Positions 36,628-46,794 of a stretch of 64,000 nucleotides of DNA are shown here, piece after piece (position 1 is the first letter of the stretch; the number at the start of each line of letters is the position of its first letter). The position numbers were made by a program, and so were the translations under genes. The notes beneath the pieces were generated by a model that saw nothing but the letters and a program-made list of their open reading frames with translations, did not search any database and was not told the origin of the DNA. Origin of the DNA: Paracoccaceae bacterium (GTDB lineage: Bacteria; Pseudomonadota; Alphaproteobacteria; Rhodobacterales; Rhodobacteraceae); contig JAJEHS010000006.1 in NCBI GenBank assembly GCA_022823605.1, positions 407,001-471,000 on the forward strand. Direction: 5' to 3'.

Positions 36628-37308
36628 TTACTCAACCAGTACACCATTTTCCAAACAAACGACCCTATCCATCTGTTCTGCAAGACTGAGGTTGTGGGTA
36701 GCGATCAGGGCACTTATACCAGAAACCTTTACCAGTTCCTTAATCACTTCAAAAACCTGTTGGGAATTATCCACATCCAGATTACCCGTAGGCTCGTCAG
36801 CCAGAAGCAAATTGGGTGAGTTAGCCAAGGACCGACAAACTGCGACCCTTTGTTGTTCACCACCAGACAATTCCGATGGACGATGATTTATCCTATCGCT
36901 TAAACCTACTCTCTCAAGCAATTTGCTAGCATGTTTACGGGCACTGGATTTGGCAATGCCATTTGCAAGTTGTGGTATCATCACATTTTCCAGAGCATTG
37001 AATTCAGGTAACAAATGGTGAAATTGATAAACGATACCCACTTCCTTTCTCCTGACCTCCGTTCTGGCAGAATCTGGAGCCTTAGTCACATCCTTGCCAT
37101 TAATTTCCAGTGATCCCCTGTCAAAGGATTCCAGTAAACCCAATATAAACAATAGGGTAGATTTTCCTGCTCCAGACGGGGCAAGCAGACCGACCACTTC
37201 ACCATGTTCCATGTCAAGGTCAACGCCTTTCAGGACCATGACCTCATTGGGGTTTCCCAAATTATAGGATTTGCCAATACCCCTAGCAGTTAAAACCGGA
37301 TCATTCAT
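36628..37308 (-). CDS. lolD: lipoprotein-releasing ABC transporter ATPase
   Basis: A 226-residue ATPase that powers release of outer-membrane lipoproteins from the inner membrane to LolA. Walker A GLLAPSGAGKS, the Q-loop region IVYQFHHLLPEF typical of LolD, the signature LSGGEQQR and Walker B LLLADEPTGNLD are all present. The start at 37308 (MNDPVLTARG) overlaps the lolC/E stop by 8 bases and fits the family better than 37323. Confidence 0.94.
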   Translation of the reverse strand: MNDPVLTARGIGKSYNLGNPNEVMVLKGVDLDMEHGEVVGLLAPSGAGKSTLLFILGLLESFDRGSLEINGKDVTKAPDSARTEVRRKEVGIVYQFHHLLPEFNALENVMIPQLANGIAKSSARKHASKLLERVGLSDRINHRPSELSGGEQQRVAVCRSLANSPNLLLADEPTGNLDVDNSQQVFEVIKELVKVSGISALIATHNLSLAEQMDRVVCLENGVLVE

Positions 37309-38605
37309 ATCTGATGGCTTCACCTGGATACATTTTGGCTGCTCTACTTGCTGGAATAAGGGTTACTCCATAGGTAAGAACCAATGATAGAATGACAGCA
37401 GACAAAACATCAACAAATTCTATTTTTGCTGGAACATTTGAAAGAAATCTTACTGATGGATCCCAGACATCACCACCAGCCAGGTAATTTACAAAGGTGA
37501 AAATCGGGTCAATGTAAATTGCAAACAAGCACCCGAAAATAACACCTGCTATCGTACCGGTTGTACCGATCAAGGCACCAAATATGAAGAAAATCCTCAT
37601 GATTGATCCCCGGGTCAAACCAACGGACCTTAATATTCCAATGCTGCTGGACTTGTTTTTGACCAGCATGATCAACCCCGATACAATATTGAATGACGCC
37701 ACAAGGACTAGGATCGACATGACAATAAACATCAAATTGTCTTCCATACGAAGTGCACGCAGAATTGATCTAGAAGAATCTTTCCATGACCAGGCAAAAA
37801 AACCATCTCCAGCCATTTCGATGATTTTCGGTTCAAGAGCCTCCACGCTTTCGGGATCGTTTACAAAAACTGCCAATTCATCAGCATAACCCTCCCGGTT
37901 AAGAAATTTTTGAGCCTCGGCAAAGGGAAGATAAACCCTAGTACTGTCGATATCATATCGCCCAACCTCAAATATATAAACCACCTGATAACTGTTAATT
38001 CGGGGTGACACTCCAAATGCAGTTTTGACCCCATCCGGCGAAATCAGTCTTATGGAATCTCCTATCCTGACACCCAAATTGCGTGCAACACCATTTCCTA
38101 TCGCAATACCGGAGTTCAAATTCTCCAAATCACCAAAAAAGCTGACAGGTTGGTTGATCAACGGTATTTTTCGGATATTTTCGATTGACAACCCAAATAG
38201 TTCTACTCCTGTATTGTTGGGTCCGGAACTGATCAAGAGCCGGGAACTGATCACGGGAACCACATGATCGACCCCCTCAATTGAAGCAATGCGATTTACC
38301 TTTTCCTCATAATCGGGAATCAATGCTGACCTGTCCCCACGATCATTGATATATAGGCTTGAATAAATTGTCGTATGTGGATTTGCGCCCAGCACTGTTT
38401 GAACAAATTCAGCCCTGAAACCAGTTCTTACCGCAAAGGTTGCGACCAAGGCAAAAACCGCTATGGTAATACTCAGAAAAGAAATCAGAGTCATCCCGCT
38501 GACCCCTCCCTGGCTTCTTTTTGATTTAAGATACCTTAAGGCAATCATCCATTCGAAGGAGGCAAACGGTTTAGTATTTTCAAGCAATTCAAATTTTTCC
38601 TGCAA
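37301..38605 (-). CDS. lipoprotein-releasing ABC transporter permease LolC/LolE
   Basis: A 434-residue inner-membrane protein: one N-terminal transmembrane helix (TLISFLSITIAVFALVATFAV), a large periplasmic domain (about 55-285), then three C-terminal helices with the FtsX-like NIVSGLIMLVKNKSSSIGILRSVG motif. Alphaproteobacteria usually have one permease combining the LolC and LolE roles as a homodimer; no second copy is seen here. Coupled to lolD by an 8-base overlap. Confidence 0.93.
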   Translation of the reverse strand: MQEKFELLENTKPFASFEWMIALRYLKSKRSQGGVSGMTLISFLSITIAVFALVATFAVRTGFRAEFVQTVLGANPHTTIYSSLYINDRGDRSALIPDYEEKVNRIASIEGVDHVVPVISSRLLISSGPNNTGVELFGLSIENIRKIPLINQPVSFFGDLENLNSGIAIGNGVARNLGVRIGDSIRLISPDGVKTAFGVSPRINSYQVVYIFEVGRYDIDSTRVYLPFAEAQKFLNREGYADELAVFVNDPESVEALEPKIIEMAGDGFFAWSWKDSSRSILRALRMEDNLMFIVMSILVLVASFNIVSGLIMLVKNKSSSIGILRSVGLTRGSIMRIFFIFGALIGTTGTIAGVIFGCLFAIYIDPIFTFVNYLAGGDVWDPSVRFLSNVPAKIEFVDVLSAVILSLVLTYGVTLIPASRAAKMYPGEAIRYE

Positions 38606-38624
38606 GTCCTGAAGTTATGAAATT

Positions 38625-38660
38625 AGTTTGGTATTGAGTAAGGTATTATTAAACCAAACT
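38625..38660. repeat. inverted repeat upstream of lolC/E
   Basis: AGTTTGGT and ACCAAACT are separated by 20 bases, in the 211-base gap between proS and lolC/E. It might be a terminator-like stem or an operator for the lol genes; nothing else is clear in the gap. Confidence 0.3.
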
Positions 38661-38816
38661 GGCCTTAAGTTAACCAGAAATTCCCGTTTGAATTATTTAT
38701 CCACATAAACTCTGGTTTGGAAGTAACATAAAAAATACTGTTAGATAACCAACAATTTAGTATTCCCAAATTAATTTGTTGGATGAAACCAGTCAGGTAA
38801 ACACCCAGATTACATG

Positions 38817-40148
38817 CTAAATTAATTCCTTGATCAGTGTAACAATATTGTCAGTTGGGATTTCCCTACTTTCTCCGGTGTGTCTGTCGGTCAATTCAAC
38901 TATGCCTTTTTTCAACCCTCTTGGGCCCACTGTAATGCGCCAGGGAATTCCAATAAGTTCCATGGTCGTGAACTTGGATCCGACCCGTTCATCACGATCA
39001 TCATAAAGGGGATCCAAATTGGCGTTGGTCAGTTCGGAATAGATTTTTTCACTGATTTCGCAGGATTCACTGTCTCCCATTACCGTATTGACGATTCCAA
39101 CCTTGAAAGGGGCTACTGAAATGGGCCACTTGATCCCCTTGTCATCATGAAATGCCTCAATGATGGCTCCAACCAGCCGTGAAACTCCGATACCATGAGA
39201 ACCCATATGAACTGGAACCTGTTTTCCTTCCGAATTGGTCACATATGCCCCCATCGGCTCGGAATATTTGGTGCCAAAATAAAAAATCTGACCTACCTCA
39301 ATGGCTCTTGATACACCCTGAAATTCCTCGGGTACATCTCGATCAAAGATTTCGGGATCATGAGTCTCGTCAGTTCTGGCATAGGGTGCCGTCCATTCAT
39401 CAACAATCTTTTGGCATTCATCGATATCGTCAAAATCGACATTGGCAATCCCGAAATTGAAATCCAGGATTCGTTTGTCAAAAAACACTTCTGACTCACC
39501 GGTATCTGCCAGAACAAGAAACTCATGACTGTAATTTCCACCTATGGGACCTGTATCAGCACGCATCGGAATGGCCTTCAACCCCAATCTTTCATAGGTC
39601 TTCAGGTAACTTACCAAATGTCGATTATAGGAATGAATGGCAGCATCCATGTCGATGTCGAAATTGTAACCATCCTTCATCAGAAACTCTCTACCTCTCA
39701 TCACCCCAAACCTAGGACGCATTTCATCCCTGAATTTCCATTGGATGTGAAACAGTGTCAGCGGAAGGTCACGGTATGACTTCACGTGGCTAGAAAAAAT
39801 TTCCGTGATGAGTTCCTCATTAGTGGGACCGTATAGCAAATCTCTGTTGTGTCGGTCCCTTATTCTCAGCATTTCCTCACCATAATCATCATATCTTCCC
39901 GACATTTGCCACAAAGAAGCAGGTTGTATGGTTGGCATCAATAAGGGCAAATGACCTGCTCTTTCCTGTTCTTCAACTACAATTCTCTCAATCTTTTGAA
40001 GAACCTTCAAACCAAGGGGCATCCAGGAGTAAATTCCTGATACCGCCTGCTTGATCATGCCTGCCCTCAGCATCAATTTGTGGCTTGTTATTTGTGCCTC
40101 GGCAGGGACTTCTCTGAGCACAGGTAAAAAATATCTTGTCAATCTCAT
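38817..40148 (-). CDS. proS: prolyl-tRNA synthetase (alphaproteobacterial short form)
   Basis: A 443-residue class II synthetase charging tRNA-Pro. Motif 2 ([22 protein letters not shown]) and motif 3 ([14 protein letters not shown]) are clear, and the C-terminal anticodon-binding domain ends in a typical [23 protein letters not shown] region. It lacks the roughly 180-residue editing insertion of E. coli ProRS, as in other alphaproteobacteria, so editing of Ala-tRNA(Pro) must rely on a separate protein. Follows ppx at a 26-base distance on the same strand. Confidence 0.96.
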   Translation of the reverse strand: MRLTRYFLPVLREVPAEAQITSHKLMLRAGMIKQAVSGIYSWMPLGLKVLQKIERIVVEEQERAGHLPLLMPTIQPASLWQMSGRYDDYGEEMLRIRDRHNRDLLYGPTNEELITEIFSSHVKSYRDLPLTLFHIQWKFRDEMRPRFGVMRGREFLMKDGYNFDIDMDAAIHSYNRHLVSYLKTYERLGLKAIPMRADTGPIGGNYSHEFLVLADTGESEVFFDKRILDFNFGIANVDFDDIDECQKIVDEWTAPYARTDETHDPEIFDRDVPEEFQGVSRAIEVGQIFYFGTKYSEPMGAYVTNSEGKQVPVHMGSHGIGVSRLVGAIIEAFHDDKGIKWPISVAPFKVGIVNTVMGDSESCEISEKIYSELTNANLDPLYDDRDERVGSKFTTMELIGIPWRITVGPRGLKKGIVELTDRHTGESREIPTDNIVTLIKELI

Positions 40149-40174
40149 AATTTTTCCTCGAGGAACCTATTCAG

Positions 40175-41710
40175 CTAGGGGGAAGCTTCTTCTATATTGA
40201 TTTGTGCCTCACAATCCATAGCATTCGCCAAAGCCCGAAAGCGGGTACTTACAACTTCACCTGTTATACTTCTCAATTTTTCGGGCAAACTCAGAACAAG
40301 ATTGTTCTTTTTGGGTTTGAACTTCAAAGTAGTCAATCCCTCAGGTGATACAACCAGTAGCATTGCTCCCAATCGCATGGCTTTTCCCACAATTTCCGCA
40401 AGACGTATTTCTTCCGGTTCAAGCAGGGATAGCAGATTTTCGAATTCACCATATTCACTTTGATTTTTATAGCGGTGAAACAGGGAAAGGGCCAAGAACA
40501 CCCTTCCCGGATGATCCAACCCACCCAAATTGGCTCTTGTAGCATTTTCAAAGCAAATAATTGCCCGGTAATCCGGATGGGCCCTCCAGCTTACATCATG
40601 CAATAAACAGGCTGCCCGAATAAGCCTTTTCTTTTCAAATGAATGTTGCTTGAACAGTGGATGGATAAATTCATACAGATAATCTCCATAGCCTGGCAAC
40701 CTTGCCGAACTGTATTCAGAAAATGCACACGCTTCCAACAAGGGATCGGAATCCTGCAACTTCTTCGGCATTCTCAAATAAAGCAACCCTTCCCTGATAC
40801 CATTAGATGAGATGGCTATTTCCTTCGGTTGGAAAATGTTAATCATGGATTGCAGAACCATCCCGGCCTTTTGGATATGTTTTAAGCGCTCGTAAGAAAT
40901 TCTGGTTTTTTCCTGCAGGTGTTCGGTAGTTTGACTATTCGCCCATTCGAGAGTTTTCAAATATTCTTGTGGTGATGATTTGTATTCATTCAGTACCTTT
41001 AGAGGATAGTTTCTTCTGAAAATGTTCAATTTTGCAATTGCCCTCCAAGAACCACCGACGAGGTAAATTGTCTTGTACTTTCTGGCGAACCGCTTTCGCA
41101 GTTTAGCAACTTCATTCCCTATATGATGTTCAAGGGATTGAGTATCCAAATCCAACCGTTCAAGGACAAGTGGACCTAAAGACGAAGTTTCGCATAGTCC
41201 CACTTGCATATTATTGACATCAGCAAGTTCCATGGACACACCGCCAATATCGGAAACCAGACCATTTGCTTCCGGCCAACCCAGAATAACCCCATTTGCA
41301 GCCAGATTGGCTTCATGTTCACCACTTGCTATGGTTAACTCCAACCTAGTTTTCTTAAATATGGTCTCAGCGAATTCTCGGCCATCACCGGCCTCTCTAA
41401 GTGCAGCCGTCCCTACCCCAACCAAATCGGAAACATTCATCAGTTTGGCAATGGTGACAAACCTTGCGATGGCAGACAAGGCTCTTTCCTTGCCACTGGG
41501 ATCAAGTTTTCCCGTTTCGGCCAGTGAAGCCCCCAGCCCGCATAATACCTTTTCATTAAAAAAATAGGCTGGTGATCGAGCAGCACCATCAAAAACGACA
41601 AGACGAACGGAATTTGATCCAACGTCAATTACTGCCACGCGTCTAACCCGTTCAACAACGGGATCCTGAAAAATTGGCCTAGTGGAATCTGAAATGGTTG
41701 ATGTATACAA
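40175..41710 (-). CDS. ppx: exopolyphosphatase / pppGpp phosphatase (Ppx/GppA)
   Basis: A 511-residue actin-fold phosphatase that removes terminal phosphate from polyphosphate or converts pppGpp to ppGpp. The N-terminal phosphate loop is VAVIDVGSNSVRLVVFDG, followed by the second loop VSDIGGVSMELADV with the catalytic Glu of the SGEHEA region. A C-terminal HD-like helical domain (RAACLLHDVSWRAHPDYRA) is present. It is transcribed just after the hda-ppk1 gene, opposing that enzyme in polyphosphate turnover. Confidence 0.92.
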   Translation of the reverse strand: MYTSTISDSTRPIFQDPVVERVRRVAVIDVGSNSVRLVVFDGAARSPAYFFNEKVLCGLGASLAETGKLDPSGKERALSAIARFVTIAKLMNVSDLVGVGTAALREAGDGREFAETIFKKTRLELTIASGEHEANLAANGVILGWPEANGLVSDIGGVSMELADVNNMQVGLCETSSLGPLVLERLDLDTQSLEHHIGNEVAKLRKRFARKYKTIYLVGGSWRAIAKLNIFRRNYPLKVLNEYKSSPQEYLKTLEWANSQTTEHLQEKTRISYERLKHIQKAGMVLQSMINIFQPKEIAISSNGIREGLLYLRMPKKLQDSDPLLEACAFSEYSSARLPGYGDYLYEFIHPLFKQHSFEKKRLIRAACLLHDVSWRAHPDYRAIICFENATRANLGGLDHPGRVFLALSLFHRYKNQSEYGEFENLLSLLEPEEIRLAEIVGKAMRLGAMLLVVSPEGLTTLKFKPKKNNLVLSLPEKLRSITGEVVSTRFRALANAMDCEAQINIEEASP

Positions 41711-41744
41711 ATGCAGGGCTCATTATGTCATGGTTCTAAGAATA

Positions 41745-44642
41745 CTAATCCTTGAGCCTTATCAACCTGATTTCCTTTTTTGCTCCTGCCGAACCTCGAC
41801 CTGACAGGGAGGGATTTTCCATAAAAAAGGTATGGCAATTTAATCGGTTGGTGCTGGCTTCATTTTTTGATCGTATATAATGTCCATTTGGTTGCAAAAT
41901 CCAACTCTGTTCCTGATCAGACAGATTGGCAGCAACAATCTGGCTCATGATTTGGTCTCTAACCGTATCATTCTTAATTTCAACCAGGGTTTCAACTCTT
42001 CGGTCAAGATTACGTTCCATCCAATCCGCTGAAGAAATGAATATCCTTGCCTTGGCCGACGGCAGGGCATGACCATTGGAAAAACAGAAAAGACGGGAAT
42101 GTTCAAGAAATCTTCCCACGATTGATTTTACCCGAATATTTTCTGACAATCCTTTGATACCGGGCCTCAGCCCACAAATTCCCCGAACCACCAGACTGAT
42201 TTGTACGCCAGACTGACTTGCCTCATACAACGAATCAATGATCAATGGATCAATCAGGGCATTCATTTTGGCCCATATCTGTGCCGGTTTGCCCTTTCTG
42301 GCATTTTCGGTTTCTCGGGCAATCAGAAATTGCAGGGTTTCCCGAAGATTAAAGGGAGAAATTGACAGGCTTTCCAGTTTATCGGGAACAGCATAACCTG
42401 ATACGTAATTGAACAATTTTGTACCGTCCCGGCCCAATTCCTCATCACAAGTAAACAAGCTTACGTCGGTATACACTCTGGCGGTAATTGGATGATAGTT
42501 TCCGGTTCCAAAATGTGTATAGGTGACAAGTTGATTGCCTTCTCTTCGGATTACCGAAGATACCTTGGCATGAGTCTTTAGGTTTATAAAGCCATAAACC
42601 ACATGGGCACCAGCCCTTTCGAGCGCCCTTGACTGTCTGATGTTAGCTGCCTCATCAAATCTAGCCTTCAGTTCCACCAGTGCAGTTACCGATTTACCAT
42701 TCTCGGCTGCTTCACAGAGTGCCTCGACTATTGGGCTTTCATAAGAGGTTCGATAAAGTGTCTGCTTGATCGCCACGACATTGGGATCCTGTGCCGCCTG
42801 TCTGATAAAGCGGATAACCATATCAAAGGTTTCATAAGGATGATGTAATAACATGTCCTTTCTTTTGACGGCAGCAAATATATCATCATTATGTTCCTTG
42901 ACCCTTTCCGGAACACGTGGAGTGAACTTCGGCCACAATAAATCCTGGCGTTTTTCCAGAACAAGTTCCCCAAGGTCAGCCATACCGATCATGCCAGGTA
43001 TTTCGGTCAGTTTTTCTTCAGAAAACCTTAGTTCGGTCAATACCTTTTTCCGCAACTCGCCATAAGAGCCTTGGGAAATAGAGACTTGTATTACCTCCCC
43101 CCTTCGTCTTCTCTTTAGGGCTGTTTCAAATTCCCGAACCAAATCTTCGGCTTCTTCCTCAATCTCAAGGTCACTATCCCTCAAAACTCGGAAAATGCAA
43201 TTTTCAACAATCTTGTAATCAGGAAATATAAAGTGAACCTTTTCAAGCAGAAGCTCCTCCAGGGGAATGAATCTGGTTTCACCCTTGGTCCCCTCTGGCA
43301 AGGAAACGAACCGGCTTATCTGAACGGGAATGGGGAGTAATGCACTGAGTTGTTTTTTATCCTTGGGTCTTTCCAGTCGGATGGCAATGGTAAAACCTGC
43401 ATTTGGAATAAAGGGGAATGGATGGGCAGGATCAATAGCCAATGGGGTTAATACGGGGAAAACATCCTCTATGAATTTTGTATCAAGATAATTCCTATCA
43501 TCCTCGGTCAACCGTTCCCTTTCGAGAATGAGAATACCTACGTCTTCCATTTCTTCCCGAATCAAATTCCAGGTATCGATCTGTGCCGATATAAGTTTCC
43601 GAGATTCCTTTTCTATTTCTACGAGTTGTTCTGAAGGTAGCCTTCCATCCGTACCCGGTGGATAATTTCCAGTACTGGCCAACTCCATCAAGCCGGCTAC
43701 CCTGACCGAATAGAATTCGTCAAAATTGGTAGCGGAAATCGACAAAAACCTGACTCTTTCCAGTAGGGGAACATCAGGATTCTGTGCCTCTTCAAGAACA
43801 CGCCAGTTGAAATTCAACCAAGAGAGTTCCCTGTTGAAATACTTTTTTGGGCCCTCGATTTCCGATGGTGGAACCTCTACAACTTCCGGATACTCGGAAT
43901 TGAGGAAATCTGAGCTACCTTTAGTTGTATTCTTCAAAATAATTTTTTCCCTTGCACCTTTTTTCTTTACAGCACCTTCTTTAATCAATTCCCTGATCAT
44001 TTTCTTGCTGACCGGTTTACGGTTTATCAGGGACATTTTGTCCAGGTTTTCTACCATCCGATGAGCAGCCGAGAAAGATCTTTCACTATTTTTTACCAGA
44101 TATTGAATCAAATCAGGTGTATAGGAAATCTGTTTGTCCGAAAAAAGTTTACTATAAAGGATTGACAGCAACTTTGCATCAGGCTGGTTTATTTTCCCAA
44201 CCCTTGTGCCCAAAAGCCTACTCCTGAGATCGGGCTTTATGAACTCAAGTTCTTTTGGGTCCTGACTTGATGTGATCAAGAGCTTTCTGCTTTCCTTGGA
44301 AACCGTATCGCAAAACTGGAACAGGTCTTCCTCCTGTTCCCTATTGCCACACAAACGTTCCAGATTCTCCAGAACAATTGATTTTGTTGAAGGAAATTTT
44401 GCATATTCATCAACTGAAAATTCCTCGGCCTCAAAGCAATGGGCCTTGTTTTTCATTTCCCATATCCTGGCCAGATGAGTTTTACCAGAATATTCTGGAC
44501 CAACCAGGATGAAGCGATTATCCGGCCAATTCTCCACATCTTGCAGCAAATCCCACAAATTTGAATTCGAACCGGCGATAATGAAATCGGCCTCGCTGTA
44601 TGAGGGCTTGAAATCAAACTCTAAAATCTGTGTACTAGTCAC
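41745..44642 (-). CDS. ppk: fused Hda-type AAA+ replication regulator and polyphosphate kinase 1
   Basis: One uninterrupted 965-residue frame. Residues about 1-225 are a DnaA/Hda-like AAA+ module: an N-terminal QILEFDF segment where Hda carries its clamp-binding motif, Walker A GPEYSGKT (48-55), LRSRLLG (139-145) and the DnaA-like lid ERSFSAAHRMVENLD. A Lys-rich linker follows (about 220-265). Residues 266-965 are a complete PPK1: FNRELSWLNFNWRVLEEA, ATNFDEFYSVRVAG, phospho-His691 in LKTHAK and His848 in LEHSRLF. The GTG start at 44642 overlaps the AI-2E stop by 8 bases. Elsewhere hda and ppk are adjacent separate genes. An internal TTG at 43937 could start PPK alone. Confidence 0.88.
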   Translation of the reverse strand: MTSTQILEFDFKPSYSEADFIIAGSNSNLWDLLQDVENWPDNRFILVGPEYSGKTHLARIWEMKNKAHCFEAEEFSVDEYAKFPSTKSIVLENLERLCGNREQEEDLFQFCDTVSKESRKLLITSSQDPKELEFIKPDLRSRLLGTRVGKINQPDAKLLSILYSKLFSDKQISYTPDLIQYLVKNSERSFSAAHRMVENLDKMSLINRKPVSKKMIRELIKEGAVKKKGAREKIILKNTTKGSSDFLNSEYPEVVEVPPSEIEGPKKYFNRELSWLNFNWRVLEEAQNPDVPLLERVRFLSISATNFDEFYSVRVAGLMELASTGNYPPGTDGRLPSEQLVEIEKESRKLISAQIDTWNLIREEMEDVGILILERERLTEDDRNYLDTKFIEDVFPVLTPLAIDPAHPFPFIPNAGFTIAIRLERPKDKKQLSALLPIPVQISRFVSLPEGTKGETRFIPLEELLLEKVHFIFPDYKIVENCIFRVLRDSDLEIEEEAEDLVREFETALKRRRRGEVIQVSISQGSYGELRKKVLTELRFSEEKLTEIPGMIGMADLGELVLEKRQDLLWPKFTPRVPERVKEHNDDIFAAVKRKDMLLHHPYETFDMVIRFIRQAAQDPNVVAIKQTLYRTSYESPIVEALCEAAENGKSVTALVELKARFDEAANIRQSRALERAGAHVVYGFINLKTHAKVSSVIRREGNQLVTYTHFGTGNYHPITARVYTDVSLFTCDEELGRDGTKLFNYVSGYAVPDKLESLSISPFNLRETLQFLIARETENARKGKPAQIWAKMNALIDPLIIDSLYEASQSGVQISLVVRGICGLRPGIKGLSENIRVKSIVGRFLEHSRLFCFSNGHALPSAKARIFISSADWMERNLDRRVETLVEIKNDTVRDQIMSQIVAANLSDQEQSWILQPNGHYIRSKNEASTNRLNCHTFFMENPSLSGRGSAGAKKEIRLIRLKD

Positions 44643-45714
44643 CTTTCTGCTTGCCTTGCTTACCCGTCTTACCAAGGTACAGAACACCATCCAAATATTG
44701 TTTTACACCAAATCTCAAAAACACACCGATAATTGCAGCCATTGGTACTGCGACCATCAACCCCACAAATCCAAACAAAAACCCAAAGGCGGACAGTGAA
44801 AATAGAATCCATACAGGATGTAACCCAACGGATTTTCCCACGATTTTTGGAGTTAGTATATTACCTTCCAGAATTTGCCCTGAAACGAATATCAAACCGA
44901 CCACACCGATAAAGAGTGGGTTTTCCCAAAATTGGAACAATGCCAATCCGATTGCAAGAACTCCTCCGAGAATGGCACCCAGGAAGGGTATAAATGAAAT
45001 CAATCCGGCAATAAACCCTATTATCAAACCTGCCTTCAAACCAATAAGATATAGGGTTATTCCATAAAACAATCCAAGAATCAGACAAATAGTGAGTTGT
45101 CCACGAACAAAGCTGGACAAGATAAAATCCACTTCCCCGGCCAATTCCCGAATGGTATCCTTATGATCCATCGGCAAGAGTGAATCTATCCTTGCAATCA
45201 AGTTGTCCCAATCAGCCAATGTGTAAATAAACACGACCGGAACGATGATCAAGAATGTACCAGCCTGCCAGGCAAGGTTAAAGGAACTGTAAATCCCGAT
45301 CAATATCTCGTTGGTATAGCTTTGGAAAAACCCAAGAAACTTGTTCAGTGAAAGACCCAGTTGAGAGTCTGTGCTTATCAATTCTGGAAAGTGGACTTGT
45401 AGCATTCCAACCAAAGTCTCTAATGTAGCTGGTAAAATTCCAAAAAGTTCTCTTATCTGTAAACCCAGCAAGGGCACAAAAAATACAACTGCAGAACCCA
45501 AAACGACAAAGGAAATTAAAGCAACTATCGCCGTGGATATCGCGCGATTCAAACCCACACGCTCAAATCTATCGACAAAAGGGTCCAGCAAATACGCGAG
45601 GGCCATTCCAACAATAAATGGCAAAAGGATGTCACCGAGGAGGTAAAGGACGAGCAAGGTAACGACCATTGCTATACCCCACCAGGTTATCTGTTGTTTC
45701 GCCGAAAGTGCCAT
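44635..45714 (-). CDS. AI-2E family transporter / PerM-like permease
   Basis: A 359-residue inner-membrane protein with about eight hydrophobic segments. The family features are the N-terminal LPFIVGMALAYLLDPFVDRFER and the C-terminal half GLISFIPFLGAILGGVLAIGLAL and GNILTPKIVGKSVGLHPVWIL. Members are linked to quorum-signal, drug or proton/sodium movement, and the substrate is rarely known. Its position before hda is a Rhodobacterales feature; it overlaps the hda-ppk1 start by 8 bases. Confidence 0.9.
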   Translation of the reverse strand: MALSAKQQITWWGIAMVVTLLVLYLLGDILLPFIVGMALAYLLDPFVDRFERVGLNRAISTAIVALISFVVLGSAVVFFVPLLGLQIRELFGILPATLETLVGMLQVHFPELISTDSQLGLSLNKFLGFFQSYTNEILIGIYSSFNLAWQAGTFLIIVPVVFIYTLADWDNLIARIDSLLPMDHKDTIRELAGEVDFILSSFVRGQLTICLILGLFYGITLYLIGLKAGLIIGFIAGLISFIPFLGAILGGVLAIGLALFQFWENPLFIGVVGLIFVSGQILEGNILTPKIVGKSVGLHPVWILFSLSAFGFLFGFVGLMVAVPMAAIIGVFLRFGVKQYLDGVLYLGKTGKQGKQKGD

Positions 45715-45821
45715 ATTAATTTTAACTCATCGCCAAGTAATTTCTAATTGTGCCGGTTAGCAGGAAGATAATGGTTGTACGACAATATTCAAAGAATTAC
45801 CTCCGGCCAAACGCCAGGGTA

Positions 45822-46589
45822 TCAGTAAAATTGTTCACGGATCAACCTTTCCTGCAACCCATGACCACGGTCAAATAATATTTTATGTTTGATGGATGGG
45901 TCACTTTCTACCGTCACCGAAACAATGTTATAGGCACTATTGCCATCAGCATCAGCTCTACATGGTCTCTTGCCATTTTCCAAAACCCTGAATTCAACTT
46001 TTGCCGAACTGGGCAATAATGCTCCCCGCCACCTTCTCGGACGGAAGGCCGCCATCGCCGTAAGTGCAAGAACGTCCGAGCCTATAGGGAGAATTGGTCC
46101 ATGTGCTGAATAATTGTAGGCTGTTGACCCTGCTGGTGTTGCCACGAGCGCTCCATCACATACCAATTCTTCCATTCTGACCTTACCGTCAACAATTATC
46201 TGGAGTTTGATGGCTTGTGGCCCTGCTCTAAAAAGCGATACTTCATTTATTGCCAAATCAATATGGTTGATACCCACTTCGTCAAGCGCATTCATTCGCA
46301 AGGGATTGATGACCTCTTCTTCCGCCATTTCGAGGCGTTCAATAAGGTTTTCCTCCTGATATTCGTTCATCAAGAAACCGGCAGAACCCCTATTCATTCC
46401 ATATACGGGACAAACCAGGTCTCTGGTATTGTGCAAGGTCTGAAGCATGAAACCATCACCGCCCAAGGCAACAATTACCTCTGCATCTGACAACTGACAA
46501 TTCCCGAATCTTTTCTTAAAATGTTCGAGTGAGGATTGTGCTTGATCGGAATCACTAGCCAGGAAACAAATCTGATTTGGCTTGTTCAT
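45822..46589 (-). CDS. nadK: NAD kinase
   Basis: A 255-residue ATP-NAD kinase making NADP. The GGDGFMLQTL motif with catalytic Asp, the SAGFLMNEY turn, the conserved LVCDGALVATPAGSTAYNYSA loop and PRRWRGALLP are clear. Full length for the alphaproteobacterial form. Divergent from glyA; the shared 202-base region carries a 16-bp palindrome. Confidence 0.95.
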   Translation of the reverse strand: MNKPNQICFLASDSDQAQSSLEHFKKRFGNCQLSDAEVIVALGGDGFMLQTLHNTRDLVCPVYGMNRGSAGFLMNEYQEENLIERLEMAEEEVINPLRMNALDEVGINHIDLAINEVSLFRAGPQAIKLQIIVDGKVRMEELVCDGALVATPAGSTAYNYSAHGPILPIGSDVLALTAMAAFRPRRWRGALLPSSAKVEFRVLENGKRPCRADADGNSAYNIVSVTVESDPSIKHKILFDRGHGLQERLIREQFY

Positions 46590-46660
46590 AAGTACAACAA
46601 TTTATCTGTTTCAAATTCGAGGTTAACGTTACGACACAATTGCAATCTTTATTGGAAATA

Positions 46661-46676
46661 TATTTCAATTGAAATA
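46661..46676. promoter_or_regulatory. 16-bp palindrome between nadK and glyA
   Basis: TATTTCAATTGAAATA is a perfect palindrome, placed about 72 bases before the nadK start and 119 bases before the glyA start. The shape suits a dimeric repressor, but the regulator is unknown. Confidence 0.35.
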
Positions 46677-46794
46677 AACAGTTAAGATATAGAATAATGT
46701 GGACAAAATTGTATCAACCTGAAAAAGAAACCCTTTAGAAATAAAGTAGTTTGTATTACATATCACTTGTTTTTTTGTTTACTGGAGGTCCTTG

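Noticed and set aside
46590-46791. Possible glycine or tetrahydrofolate riboswitch before glyA
   Set aside because: I could not find the conserved cores of either riboswitch; only the palindrome and a Shine-Dalgarno site are clear.
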